64,000 nt of DNA from positions 1-64,000 of the forward strand of contig JAZRQJ010000011.1 of assembly GCA_045649685.1 (NCBI GenBank), in the 5' to 3' direction. Positions 36,388-44,999 of the stretch are shown here, piece after piece. The notes under the pieces are model-generated. The model saw only the letters and a program-made list of their open reading frames with translations. It did not search any database and was not told where the DNA came from. The translations under genes were made by a program, and so were the position numbers. Numbering within the stretch: position 1 is the stretch's first letter; each line of letters starts with the position of its first letter. The stretch is from RUG12519 sp045649685 (GTDB lineage Bacteria > Bacillota > Clostridia > Oscillospirales > Ruminococcaceae).

Positions 36388-36783
36388 GTGAATGATTGCA
36401 AGGAATATGATAAATATTTATATGATGTAAATTTAGGGTTTGATAAGGAGAAGAAAAAAGAAAAGAATGGTGTGGAAATTTTAGTTAATCCTTGTGAAAA
36501 AGAGTTACGAGCTGATATTAAAATTAAACAGAGCAAGAAGGTTAAAATTTGGGGACAGATTAAAGATCAGTGTGGATGTTTAGTGTCTGGAGCGGTTGTT
36601 ACACTTTCCAAAGTAGTTAAAAATTGTGAGTGTTCGGAAGTCGTATTTATAGAGCAAACAGTTAGTGATAAACATGGAATATATTGCTTTACTGTTTGCA
36701 TAGATGATTGTAATGAAAAATATAAGATATGCGCATATAAAAAGGGTTGTAAAACGGAACCAAAAAGTGTTTTTAAAAACTAA
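36388..36783 (+). CDS. Cys-rich protein with carboxypeptidase-regulatory-like (Ig-like) domain
   Basis: 131 residues. Residues about 50-125 look like a CarboxypepD_reg-type beta sandwich: KIWGQIKDQCGCLVSGAVV, TVSDKHGIYCFTV and YKICAYKKG. There are nine or so cysteines and no signal peptide. Small proteins of this kind occur in spore-formers and sometimes in the spore coat; the role here is a guess, strengthened by the BclB-like gene next to it. GTG start after AGGAGATG; a TATAAT lies at 36290-36295. Confidence 0.65.
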   Translation: MNDCKEYDKYLYDVNLGFDKEKKKEKNGVEILVNPCEKELRADIKIKQSKKVKIWGQIKDQCGCLVSGAVVTLSKVVKNCECSEVVFIEQTVSDKHGIYCFTVCIDDCNEKYKICAYKKGCKTEPKSVFKN

Positions 36784-36814
36784 ATAATAGTAATCAATTA
36801 TTACAAAAAATAAT

Positions 36815-36861
36815 AAATAAGGTTGTATGTAGGAATTTAATATTCTCATACAACCTTATTT
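36815..36861. terminator. Bidirectional terminator
   Basis: A 15-bp perfect inverted repeat (aaataaggttgtatg / catacaaccttattt) lies between two converging genes. It overlaps the stop of the PPTase gene. Confidence 0.88.
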
Positions 36862-37486
36862 ATAACAAATTTAAAATATCTGATGTAGATATTTCTATAG
36901 GTTTGATAATATTGTGTTTTTTTGAACTAACACTAATTATAAAATTTTTGTGTTTAAAGCAGTGTATGTTTGAAAGAGTTATTGTGTCAATTGTAGAACA
37001 ATCTGTAAAAATATTGCCGGAATTCATTTTTGCATAGCTTTCTTTTTTTGTCCAAGTTTTAAGGATAAAATTTAGTTTATTTGATGATTTTTTAAATAAT
37101 TTTTGTTCAGATGGTGTTAAAATTCTTTTTGATATATTTAAATTAATTGGTCTTATTTTTTCTACGTCTACACCAACTTCATTATCGGATATTGCACATA
37201 TTACACAGTTATTTGTATGGCTTATGTTAAAAAAGACATTTTGGTTTTCTGATATATATGGTTTTTTATTAGCACCGTATGTGAATGTAGGAGGTTTTGT
37301 AATTAAAGAATTTTGTTTTAATGAAAACCATAGTAAAAGATATGACGCAAGACAATTTAACTTGTTTTTGGTGCTTAAATATTGATGATATTTTTTTATG
37401 CGATCCGAAGGCATACTATTAACGTAATGATTTAAGTTGTGTTTGCTTAGATTTTCAAAATCATCAAAAAAATATAATTTATGCAT
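36860..37486 (-). CDS. Sfp-type 4'-phosphopantetheinyl transferase
   Basis: 208-residue enzyme that loads the phosphopantetheine arm onto carrier proteins. Conserved blocks: KPYISENQNVFFNISHT, VGVDVEKIRP (magnesium-binding Asp) and WTKKESYAKMNSG. The rest of the protein is divergent and AT-driven. Sfp-type rather than AcpS-type enzymes usually serve secondary-metabolism carriers. The only acyl carrier gene in the window is in the glycan locus at 44732, 7 kb away, so it may be the client; this is inference. Confidence 0.88.
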   Translation of the reverse strand: MHKLYFFDDFENLSKHNLNHYVNSMPSDRIKKYHQYLSTKNKLNCLASYLLLWFSLKQNSLITKPPTFTYGANKKPYISENQNVFFNISHTNNCVICAISDNEVGVDVEKIRPINLNISKRILTPSEQKLFKKSSNKLNFILKTWTKKESYAKMNSGNIFTDCSTIDTITLSNIHCFKHKNFIISVSSKKHNIIKPIEISTSDILNLL

Positions 37487-37596
37487 TTAGTATTTCATCC
37501 TCATTTATCTTAAACATTATTTATTATTATATCATAACGCAAAGTGATTTTGTCAAATTGTTGTTTATACAAATGGTGGGCAAACAATAATTTTGG

Positions 37597-37625
37597 TTGC
37601 AAATACATATATAATTTGATATACT
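37597..37625 (+). promoter_or_regulatory. Promoter of tRNA-Arg
   Basis: TTGCAA (37597-37602) and TATACT (37620-37625) are 17 bases apart and 40 bases upstream of the tRNA. Confidence 0.7.
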
Positions 37626-37665
37626 AAAATCAAGTGTTCGGTTATGAACTTTGTTTTTAATTTTT

Positions 37666-37742
37666 GTTTCCGTAGCTCAGCCGGATAGAGCGACCGCCTC
37701 CTAAGCGGTAGGCCGGGTGTTCGAATCACCCCGGGAACGCCA
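37666..37742 (+). tRNA. tRNA-Arg (anticodon CCT)
   Basis: Acceptor gtttccg / cgggaac, D arm, anticodon stem accgc/gcggt with loop CTCCTAA, variable region and T arm with GTTCGAATC are all present, and CCA is encoded. Anticodon CCT reads AGG. Confidence 0.97.
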
Positions 37743-37833
37743 CATATTAAAGATAGGCTAGAGGACATTAAATGTTTTTGATATTGATAAACATTTGATG
37801 TTCTTTTTACATAATTAAGGGGGGAATTTATTA

Positions 37834-38019
37834 GTGAAAAATAAAGCTTATGTTAATAAAAATTATTGTGTTGCATGTGGATCATGCGTGAGAGTTTGTC
37901 CTATGGGTGCTATAGTTGTAGACGGTATAGCGGCAAATATAGATTGTGAAAAATGTGTTGGTTGTGGCAGATGCGCTAAAGAATGTCCCGCATCTGTCAT
38001 AGAAGTGAAAGAAGGGTAG
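37834..38019 (+). CDS. Ferredoxin, two 4Fe-4S clusters
   Basis: 61-residue bacterial ferredoxin with two cluster motifs, CVACGSCVRVCP and CEKCVGCGRCAKECP. Size and spacing are standard. GTG start after AAGGGGGG. The next gene, a membrane 4Fe-4S protein, starts 3 bases after its stop, so this ferredoxin is likely its electron partner. Confidence 0.93.
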   Translation: MKNKAYVNKNYCVACGSCVRVCPMGAIVVDGIAANIDCEKCVGCGRCAKECPASVIEVKEG

Positions 38020-38022
38020 AAT

Positions 38023-38598
38023 ATGAAAAAGAAATGGTATGATTATCTTTGGATTGCAACTTTAGCATATTTGACTTTGGGTTTTGTAAATATTCTATTT
38101 GCTTGGTTGGGGCTGTTGTGTTTTTTAATTCCAATAGTTATTTCAATAGTTAAGGGTAATAAGGCATATTGTAATAAATATTGTGGAAGAGGGCAGATGT
38201 TTAATTTAATTGGTGGTAGATTTGGACTGTCAAGAAAAAAAGATATTCCAAAATGGATGAAAAGCAAATGGTTTCAATATGGCTTTTTGATTTTCTTCTT
38301 TGCAATGTTTTTTCAAATGTTGTGGGTTACATATTTGGTTTTTTCTGGGGCTCGAGAGTTGAAACAGATTGTGACTTTGATTTGGACATTTAAAGTGCCT
38401 TGGGAATGGGCATATTATGGTGATTTTTTGCATTCTGGAGTAAGTCAATTTGCTTTTGGGTTTTATAGCGTCATGCTGACGGCAACTATTTTAGGTTTAG
38501 TAACTATGATTTTATTTAAACCTCGTAGTTGGTGTGTATATTGTCCAATGGGAACCATGACTCACACAATTTGTAAAATAAAAAATAGAAACAAGTAA
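38023..38598 (+). CDS. NapH/NosR-like membrane 4Fe-4S protein
   Basis: 191-residue membrane protein with four or so helices and two short cysteine motifs, KAYCNKYCGRGQ and WCVYCPMGTMT, the polyferredoxin-membrane signature of the NapH/NosR/CcoG-like group. It is coupled to the ferredoxin gene upstream. It probably moves electrons across or along the membrane; donor and acceptor are unknown. Confidence 0.8.
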   Translation: MKKKWYDYLWIATLAYLTLGFVNILFAWLGLLCFLIPIVISIVKGNKAYCNKYCGRGQMFNLIGGRFGLSRKKDIPKWMKSKWFQYGFLIFFFAMFFQMLWVTYLVFSGARELKQIVTLIWTFKVPWEWAYYGDFLHSGVSQFAFGFYSVMLTATILGLVTMILFKPRSWCVYCPMGTMTHTICKIKNRNK

Positions 38599-38608
38599 AT
38601 TAAATAAA

Positions 38609-38653
38609 AAAACGAGACGTTATGTTTATTTTAACAACATAACGTCTCGTTTT
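38609..38653. terminator. Strong bidirectional terminator
   Basis: An 18-bp perfect inverted repeat (aaaacgagacgttatgtt / aacataacgtctcgtttt) lies between converging genes. Confidence 0.92.
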
Positions 38654-38669
38654 GTATCTATATCAATAA

Positions 38670-39518
38670 TTAATGAATTGGCAAATTGAAAACGCTGATT
38701 TCAGGAACAGCTCTAAATCTTGCGGAAACAAGAGTTGTTCCAATGCCGATATTAGTGTATAATTTTTTATTGGGACCTAAATCATATAACCCTGCAAAAA
38801 ATCCAGCACACTGATCTTTACCGCTGTGAAATGAAATAAAAGGAATTTTAATTTGACCACCATGAGTATGTCCTGCCAATATTAAGTTATAATCAAAATC
38901 TTTATATTTTTCATAGGTTGATGGTTTGTGAGATAAAAGAATATTATAGTCTGAATCTTTATTACTTGGATCTGCAAAGTCTGTTGAATGGTTATTATCA
39001 TATTCATCGCTGCAATTTAGTCCAGTAATAAACAACCTTTTTCCGTTAATTTCAATTATTTTATTTTTGTTTTTGAGTAAAGTGAAATCGCTTTGTTCCA
39101 TTATTTTGGAATATCCATCTTTGTTTTCTGTGGCTGAGTATGAAAAATAATCGTGATTTCCATATACTGCAAATTTTCCATACTTGGCATTAATGCTTTT
39201 TAGTAGTTCTATAATGTTTTTATCGTCAGAATATGTTGGTGCATCGTCATATAAATCACCTGTAAAGACTACAATGTCTGCGTTTTGTTGGTTTATGACA
39301 TCAACAACCTTTTGAAAATTTTCATGGGTAAAATCGGGTTTTATATGGGTATCTGAAAATTGTACTAATTTCACAGAACTTGCTTTGTTTGGAGATATAT
39401 CTATGTTATTCACATTTAAATTAAACGGTTCTATTCTAAAAGCATAAAAAAATAGTCCAGCTAAGGCTATTATTATAGTAATCATAATAGAAAGAAATAT
39501 TTTTGTTGATTTTCTCAT
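38670..39518 (-). CDS. Membrane-anchored metallophosphoesterase (YkuE-like)
   Basis: 282 residues. One N-terminal membrane helix (about 8-28) is followed by a calcineurin-like domain: VKLVQFSDTHI, VFTGDLYDD, VYGNHDYF, LLSHKP and LAGHTHGGQ. All metal-binding residues of the family are visible. The start at 39518 (MRKSTK) follows TTTGGAGTG; an upstream ATG at 39587 has no such site. YkuE-type enzymes are membrane-bound or exported phosphoesterases, some acting on UDP-sugar lipids. It borders the glycan locus. Confidence 0.88.
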   Translation of the reverse strand: MRKSTKIFLSIMITIIIALAGLFFYAFRIEPFNLNVNNIDISPNKASSVKLVQFSDTHIKPDFTHENFQKVVDVINQQNADIVVFTGDLYDDAPTYSDDKNIIELLKSINAKYGKFAVYGNHDYFSYSATENKDGYSKIMEQSDFTLLKNKNKIIEINGKRLFITGLNCSDEYDNNHSTDFADPSNKDSDYNILLSHKPSTYEKYKDFDYNLILAGHTHGGQIKIPFISFHSGKDQCAGFFAGLYDLGPNKKLYTNIGIGTTLVSARFRAVPEISVFNLPIH

Positions 39519-39643
39519 TAATCTACACTCCAAACTTATAATGAATTTTTTGATTGTTGTCGATATGACACTAAGTTGAGTTTGCAAATATTGTGCTGGA
39601 AATGTAGAGGCGTGTATAAAAAATTACTATTTTTAAAACAAGT

Positions 39644-40063
39644 CTATTTAAATGTCCAAAACTTATTCATAACAAAATTCAGCGGTATTGTAATTATCAT
39701 AGATAGAATAGGAACTAATACCACAGATATACATAGTATATTTGCAAATACAAAAGATAAAATAAAAGAAAGCAGCCATGTTGAACCATAACAAATATAT
39801 GATTTTAATAGTGGCCATAAATGTTTAGAATTAGTTTTTTTAAAAACATATTTATTATTCCAGTAATATGAGTTTAGAACACTTATTACAAAACCTACAA
39901 ATGATGCTAAGAACACCAATAAATTTTCATTTGAACTTAAGTTAAACTTATGAAATAAAAAAATTATCCCATAAGTTATTCCCATTGATATTGCTGTGTT
40001 GGAAACGCCAACGATTCCAAACTTTATAAATTGTTTCAAAATATTATATAAATTATTTTTCAT
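39644..40063 (-). CDS. GtrA-family membrane protein (putative polyprenyl-sugar flippase)
   Basis: 139 residues with four hydrophobic helices. FIKFGIVGVSNTAISMGITY and NSYYWNNKYVFKK are the GtrA signature. GtrA-type proteins are thought to move polyprenyl-phosphate-linked sugars across the membrane, working with a GtrB synthase such as that at 49033. It lies at the downstream end of the glycan locus, 243 bases from the SMR pair. Confidence 0.88.
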   Translation of the reverse strand: MKNNLYNILKQFIKFGIVGVSNTAISMGITYGIIFLFHKFNLSSNENLLVFLASFVGFVISVLNSYYWNNKYVFKKTNSKHLWPLLKSYICYGSTWLLSFILSFVFANILCISVVLVPILSMIITIPLNFVMNKFWTFK

Positions 40064-40306
40064 TTAACTGCCTCTATAATAAATTTTCTAAAAATAATAC
40101 ACTAACCCCTAAATTATACCAAAAAATTGTAAGCGTGTAAACTTTATATATATATGGTGAATTTAAAAATATGATTAGTTAAGTTGTAATTACGTAAATT
40201 TTTAGCGACATTATCCATCTATTTTACTTAAATTTTAATCAAGCAAAATAAATTAATAATGCCGCTAAATATATGTTTATAATCAAATAGTTTTATAAAT
40301 AAAAAA

Positions 40307-40660
40307 TCAACCTAAAAAAGAATAAAAACAAATTCCTACTATGATTAAAATCAGAGAAAAAATTTTTGGCTTGGTTAATTTTTCTTTAAATATGGTAATT
40401 CCCCAAAAAGTAATATATAAATAACTTGTGGCTTCTAATGCTGGACCTAAAGATAAGGGAACTTCTTTATAGGCAAAAACACTAAGCAATGTAGAAAAGA
40501 AGAATAAAGCATAAGCACCTATAACTTGTGGATTAAGATATTCAAATATAATATTTGAATATTTCTTTGTGCTCGATTTTTTTAGCATAACTTGAGACAC
40601 TGAGCTTATAAAAACTCCAAATAACAAAATTCCTGAATATAGTAACATCGAATTATTCAT
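40307..40660 (-). CDS. SMR/EamA-type half transporter, subunit 2 (ArnF-like)
   Basis: 117 residues, four membrane helices, small-multidrug-resistance fold (VFISSVSQVMLKKSS, PLSLGPALEATSYLYITFWG, FKEKLTKPKI). It starts inside the end of the partner gene (8-base overlap), so the two are likely a heterodimer. Such pairs in glycan loci resemble ArnE/ArnF, which flip undecaprenyl-phosphate-aminoarabinose. The cargo here is not known. Confidence 0.75.
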   Translation of the reverse strand: MNNSMLLYSGILLFGVFISSVSQVMLKKSSTKKYSNIIFEYLNPQVIGAYALFFFSTLLSVFAYKEVPLSLGPALEATSYLYITFWGITIFKEKLTKPKIFSLILIIVGICFYSFLG

Positions 40661-41015
40661 TTTGATTTTCCTTATCTAAATCGCTTGATTTCGTGTAAAA
40701 AATTATTCCCAAAATAATAAAAATAGAACCCACTATTTTACCTAAAGTTATGCTTTCTCCGAAAAAAAACATTCCAAATACAATTCCCCAAATAACAGTT
40801 ATTGCTTTATTTGCGAATGCAGTTGTTAAAGGTAATAATTTTATTACTCTTTGCCATAAAACTGCATACACAAATAATATAGTTAACACAATACCATAAT
40901 ATATAAAGAATTGCAGACTAAGAAATTCTTGTGTTCCGGCCAATTTGCTAAAAATACCATTAATTGAATACAGCAACAATATTATATGTAAAAACAATAA
41001 TGTTTTCGTTTTCAT
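40653..41015 (-). CDS. SMR/EamA-type half transporter, subunit 1 (ArnE-like)
   Basis: 120 residues with four hydrophobic helices and the SMR-type fourth-helix pattern (LPLTTAFANKAITVIWGIVFGMFFFGES). The tail is acidic. It is a paralogue of the overlapping gene downstream. It lies 74 bases after luxC. Candidate flippase half; a drug efflux role is the alternative, less favoured by context. Confidence 0.75.
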   Translation of the reverse strand: MKTKTLLFLHIILLLYSINGIFSKLAGTQEFLSLQFFIYYGIVLTILFVYAVLWQRVIKLLPLTTAFANKAITVIWGIVFGMFFFGESITLGKIVGSIFIILGIIFYTKSSDLDKENQNE

Positions 41016-41089
41016 AAATTAAAGTCCTCTTTTTTGATTGCTTTTAGAGTGATCTGTTTAGATTTAATAAAGCAATTTATTTTTATTTT

Positions 41090-42280
41090 TTAAATTATGT
41101 TAAATTTTCTAGACAAACTTCTTATTAAATCATATCCATCCCAAACTAAATCAAAATCCATAGATTTTCCCATTGGAACAGCTCTGTCTACTCCAAAAGG
41201 TCTACAATTTACAAAAAAGTCTTTTATTTCGGTTGAATTTAAACCTAAATAAGTTAAAGTTTGACACTTATTATCGCACAAAGGCAAAATTTCTTCCAAT
41301 TTATCTGCATCATATTCAAAGAAAAAACCACTGTTATATTTATATTTCATTAAGTCTTCAAATAAATTATCTACTTTAACACGAGTTATAAATTGGTCTT
41401 CTTGATCCGCCAATTTTACGGCATGTTGAGAGGCCACTTTGAAAAGCGCTGTTAATTTTCCAACCGATTGCACTGGTCTTAAGTTATATTTTTCTTTAAC
41501 CATTTTATGTATGTTTTCCCAGAATATTTTTTTAGCACTTTCTTTTTGATTTCCCATCCAAACTATTATTCTTGGGGATGTACAAGCGTTTTGGTCAGAA
41601 AAATAAGTATCATTATAAAAATTATTAGTAATATTCTCTTTGTTTTCCATTTTTAAATATTCATCTGAGTTAATAACAGCTATTGAATATCTATCGGCAA
41701 ATGTTATTTCATTTGCTCTTGGTTTTAAAGGAGATTTTCTTATTTCTTCAATAGTTAGGTCTCCTCCCCAAATGACTCTTGTGTCGCAAATAGCCGACAT
41801 GAAATCTGTAATTTCTTTATCGGATGGATATTTAACCATACAAATATAATTAGACAGATTGCAACATTCTTCTTTTAACAATTCATTTATACAATCACAA
41901 ATTATATCAACTTGATCGAAATCTTTTCCTGGCAATCTTACTATGCTTGCATTTCCAGCAAGTAAAGCACTTGCAAAACTGAATGCAAAATTAACAGGAA
42001 CATTAGATGGAGTACTATGAAATATAATTCCTCTTCCTAGTCTGAAATCGAGATCGTCATATTTTGCTTTTTCTTTAAGGAGAGCAGCTCTTCTACACCA
42101 AAATCCAAATGTTGCAACGTCGGAGTAACCTTTTCCTTCTTTCATAAGCTTTTTAGATAATATATCTAGAAATTTTATAACTTCATCGCAAAAAGGTGTC
42201 ATTGGTTTTGTTGATATCATTGCTTCAATTGTTTTTTCGTTACCAACTACATATGTTAAATTTTTAAAATTTGCTTGCAT
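41090..42280 (-). CDS. LuxC-type acyl-CoA/acyl-protein reductase
   Basis: 396-residue reductase of the aldehyde dehydrogenase superfamily, LuxC family, which reduces an acyl thioester to an aldehyde with NADPH. Blocks: GRGIIFHSTPSNVPVNFA, GNASIVRLPGKD, IWGGDLTIEEIR, and SDQNACTSPR carrying the presumed acyl-binding cysteine. The start at 42280 follows AGGGGGTG and overlaps the luxE end. There are no luxAB luciferase genes, so this is not bioluminescence. With LuxE, the ligase and the carrier protein next to it, the aldehyde is probably a glycan precursor. Confidence 0.85.
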   Translation of the reverse strand: MQANFKNLTYVVGNEKTIEAMISTKPMTPFCDEVIKFLDILSKKLMKEGKGYSDVATFGFWCRRAALLKEKAKYDDLDFRLGRGIIFHSTPSNVPVNFAFSFASALLAGNASIVRLPGKDFDQVDIICDCINELLKEECCNLSNYICMVKYPSDKEITDFMSAICDTRVIWGGDLTIEEIRKSPLKPRANEITFADRYSIAVINSDEYLKMENKENITNNFYNDTYFSDQNACTSPRIIVWMGNQKESAKKIFWENIHKMVKEKYNLRPVQSVGKLTALFKVASQHAVKLADQEDQFITRVKVDNLFEDLMKYKYNSGFFFEYDADKLEEILPLCDNKCQTLTYLGLNSTEIKDFFVNCRPFGVDRAVPMGKSMDFDLVWDGYDLIRSLSRKFNII

Positions 42281-43346
42281 AAGTATCACTGCACCCCCTA
42301 ATTTCTGCATTCTTTAATCTTCCGTTTATTTTGAAGTATTTGCCTAATCTTCCACACGGACAATCGTCTTCACCCAAAATCACACCCTCATCTTCAGTCA
42401 AAAGAGAGTGACCTGGATATGACTCTGGTAAAACTGAAACTACTTGAACAATACCTGGTTTTCCAAACTCGCAAGGACTCAAGTCGATAGCGTCTCTTGT
42501 TATTACATCTGAAAATACACTTGCATGAAGATGACCGTGTTCACATGCCATATATATGCAACCTGTTTGTTCAACCATTCCATAGTAATCGTGAATGTCA
42601 TTTAGTCCACATAGACTTTCTAATCGATTTTTAAATTCGTTATGTGAAACTGCTTCTGAAACAAGTTTTTTCCATCCGCCACCATGGATTAATATCCCAT
42701 TTGACAGATCAAATTTTTTGTCTAATTTTAAAAGTTCTTTATAGAAATGTTGCCAAATCATAAAGGTGAATCCAAACAGTAAAATCTTTTGATTTTTGTG
42801 CTTTTCTAAAAATTGCTCTATAGCAGAAACATTTATACTCATATCGTCATTTAAAGCATAAGTTTTGTCTTTTCCAAAGATAGAAAATCCTAAAATTCCA
42901 GCACCCCTTGCTGAAAACATAGCTCTATTTTTAATAACAGAAGGACTATCAATTATTAACATAGGTAATCTCGCAGACCCAGTGAATTGGGAAACTATAT
43001 TTACAAGTGTTTTTTGTTGATAGCTTGCTGTTTTTCTGTCAAGATATATTTTTGAAACCGATTGTCCTGTTGTTCCCGAAGAAGTCATTACTTTAAAAAT
43101 TTCATCTTTGTTAATACTTCTTAATTCTAATTCTTTGAATAGACTAACTGGAATAAAAGGTATGTCGTAATAGCTGTTAATTTTTTTTTCATCAAAATTA
43201 ATTGCACACATCATATTTTTATATGTTTCACAATTATTGTAATGATGTTGTGTTAAAGTTAACAGACTTTCAGTTAAAAATTTTTGTTTTTCATTTTTGC
43301 CTAAAGAAAAAGGAGATAATTTTAAAATTTCATCATAGTCAATCAT
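42264..43346 (-). CDS. LuxE-type acyl-protein synthetase
   Basis: 360 residues, member of the LuxE family (adenylating acyl transferases). It shows the P-loop-like MTSSGTTGQSVSKIY, HGGGWKK, IHDYYGMVEQTGCIY and the Cys cluster GEDDCPCGRLGKYF. In luminous bacteria LuxE activates a fatty acid and passes it to LuxC. It overlaps the AMP-ligase gene by 8 bases and luxC by 17, so translation is tightly coupled. The substrate acid is unknown. Confidence 0.87.
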   Translation of the reverse strand: MIDYDEILKLSPFSLGKNEKQKFLTESLLTLTQHHYNNCETYKNMMCAINFDEKKINSYYDIPFIPVSLFKELELRSINKDEIFKVMTSSGTTGQSVSKIYLDRKTASYQQKTLVNIVSQFTGSARLPMLIIDSPSVIKNRAMFSARGAGILGFSIFGKDKTYALNDDMSINVSAIEQFLEKHKNQKILLFGFTFMIWQHFYKELLKLDKKFDLSNGILIHGGGWKKLVSEAVSHNEFKNRLESLCGLNDIHDYYGMVEQTGCIYMACEHGHLHASVFSDVITRDAIDLSPCEFGKPGIVQVVSVLPESYPGHSLLTEDEGVILGEDDCPCGRLGKYFKINGRLKNAEIRGCSDTYASKF

Positions 43347-44751
43347 AATATTCCTCCAACTTTGGATATAAAACTTTACCGGAAGAATTTCTTGGAATAG
43401 CAGGAATAAACTTTACTTTAAAGGCAATATGATTTATACCTGTTTTTTGAGATATAAAATTTAGTATGTCGTCTTCTTTGCCTTCCACATTTGTAAATAT
43501 ATACATATAATCATCAAAACCTGTACAAACACAGTCGATATTTTTAAATTCTTCCTTTACTAATTGCTCTGTTTCATCCAAATTTACACGACTTCCAAAC
43601 ATTTTTAAAAATCTCTTTTTTCTTCCAACAATATAATAAAATCCATCTTCATCAATTTTTGCTATGTCTCCTGTTTCTAAGATACCATTTCTTTCGTCGT
43701 CTTTTGATAAATCTGAACCACAAGTTGCATATCCCAAAGTGACATTTTTCCCTTTATATATAAGTTCTCCAGGAGTGTTGGGTTTGTTAATTTTGTTTCC
43801 ATCTAAGTCTATAATTGAAAACTCGCCGCCAGGTATAGCTAAACCTATACTTCCGATCTTTTCTAATGATTTTTCATGTGGCAAATATGACATTCGTGCT
43901 GTAGCTTCAGTTTGACCATACATAACGACAAATTTTTTATCGTTATCATGAGCATATTTTGCAAATTTTTCATGTAAATCTATAGATAATCTACCACCTG
44001 CTTGGGTTAAGGTTTTTAGGTGTGGCAAATTCATTCTAAAAAAGCGCAATTTTTCAAGCATCTCATAAGTATAGGGAACTCCTCCTAAAGAGGTAGCTTT
44101 AAAATCTTTTAATTGATGCCAAAACTCTTTTTGCATCAATGTTTTTTCAGTTAAAATTAAACTTGCGCCAACAGCTAAGTGACTATTAATTATAGATATA
44201 CCGTATGTATAGTGCATAGGTAGGGTAGATATAGCACATTCGCTTGAAGTTAAATTTAAGTATTCAACAATCGAATTCATGTTAGATTGTATGTTCTCAT
44301 AGCTTTGTCTAACTAATTTAAAACTACCAGTAGAACCTGAAGTAGTAAGCAAAAGAGCTAAATCTTCATTTAAACTGTAAACATTATCGAAACCTGTTTT
44401 TACTAAATAATAATTGCAAGAATTATATATAACTTCATAATCTTTAAATTGATCAAGTTTCTTTTCAGGAACCCATAGATAATCTGGCTTATAGGTTTCT
44501 ATTAAGTTATTTAAAAGATCTTGCTCTAAATTAGCATCAACCATTAATGGAACAATTTTATTATTTAAAAAAGTGACATATCCTAATACAGAACCTAGCT
44601 CATTTGAACATAGAATAAAAGTTAAACATCTTTTAGGAATATACCCTTTCAGTTCTTCTGAAAGGGTATGCATTTTGCCATAAGAAACTTTCTCTCCAGT
44701 TTCTTTAATTATAGCGGTATTATTTTTAAATTTATTTAACGTCCACATCAT
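43339..44751 (-). CDS. AMP-dependent acyl/aryl ligase
   Basis: 470-residue ANL-superfamily ligase. ATP-binding LLLTTSGSTGSFKLVRQ, then STLPMHYTYGISI, GGVPYTYEML, MYGQTEATARMSYLP, LETGDIAKIDEDGFYYIVGRKKRFLKMFG and the catalytic lysine region NSSGKVLYPKL. The start is taken at 44751; the ATG at 44748 is equally possible. It overlaps the acyl carrier gene by 20 bases and probably loads an acid onto that carrier. The acid is not predictable from sequence. Confidence 0.87.
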   Translation of the reverse strand: MMWTLNKFKNNTAIIKETGEKVSYGKMHTLSEELKGYIPKRCLTFILCSNELGSVLGYVTFLNNKIVPLMVDANLEQDLLNNLIETYKPDYLWVPEKKLDQFKDYEVIYNSCNYYLVKTGFDNVYSLNEDLALLLTTSGSTGSFKLVRQSYENIQSNMNSIVEYLNLTSSECAISTLPMHYTYGISIINSHLAVGASLILTEKTLMQKEFWHQLKDFKATSLGGVPYTYEMLEKLRFFRMNLPHLKTLTQAGGRLSIDLHEKFAKYAHDNDKKFVVMYGQTEATARMSYLPHEKSLEKIGSIGLAIPGGEFSIIDLDGNKINKPNTPGELIYKGKNVTLGYATCGSDLSKDDERNGILETGDIAKIDEDGFYYIVGRKKRFLKMFGSRVNLDETEQLVKEEFKNIDCVCTGFDDYMYIFTNVEGKEDDILNFISQKTGINHIAFKVKFIPAIPRNSSGKVLYPKLEEYYD

Positions 44752-44971
44752 ACTTTGCAAGTATCTCCTTACCTTTTTCAAAAGAGCTAAAGTCGATAAT
44801 GTCATCAGTATCCATCATTATGTCGAAAGCATCCTCTAAAGCTGCTATTAAGCTCATGTGACCAACAGAATCCCATTCACTAATTGCTTGATATTCAAGA
44901 CCTTTTGTTTGCTCTTTCGTAATATTAAAAGTTTCCTCAAATACCTTTGTGTATTTTTCTAAATTTGTCAT
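44732..44971 (-). CDS. Acyl carrier protein
   Basis: 79-residue carrier protein. The phosphopantetheine serine is S35 in WDSVGHMSL. It is acidic with a four-helix pattern. It is not the housekeeping AcpP, which normally has DSLD and sits with fab genes. It is embedded between an SDR and an AMP-ligase, so it is a dedicated carrier. An Sfp-type PPTase for activation is present at 36860. Confidence 0.9.
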   Translation of the reverse strand: MTNLEKYTKVFEETFNITKEQTKGLEYQAISEWDSVGHMSLIAALEDAFDIMMDTDDIIDFSSFEKGKEILAKYDVDVK

Positions 44972-44999
44972 AATATTTCACTCCTATATATTTATAAAT

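Noticed and set aside
37565..37768. 67-residue open frame on the minus strand
   Set aside because: It lies across the tRNA-Arg gene and its promoter and is a chance frame.
41090..43346. Possible bioluminescence operon from luxC and luxE
   Set aside because: There is no luxA, luxB or luxD nearby, and the genes sit in a glycan locus.
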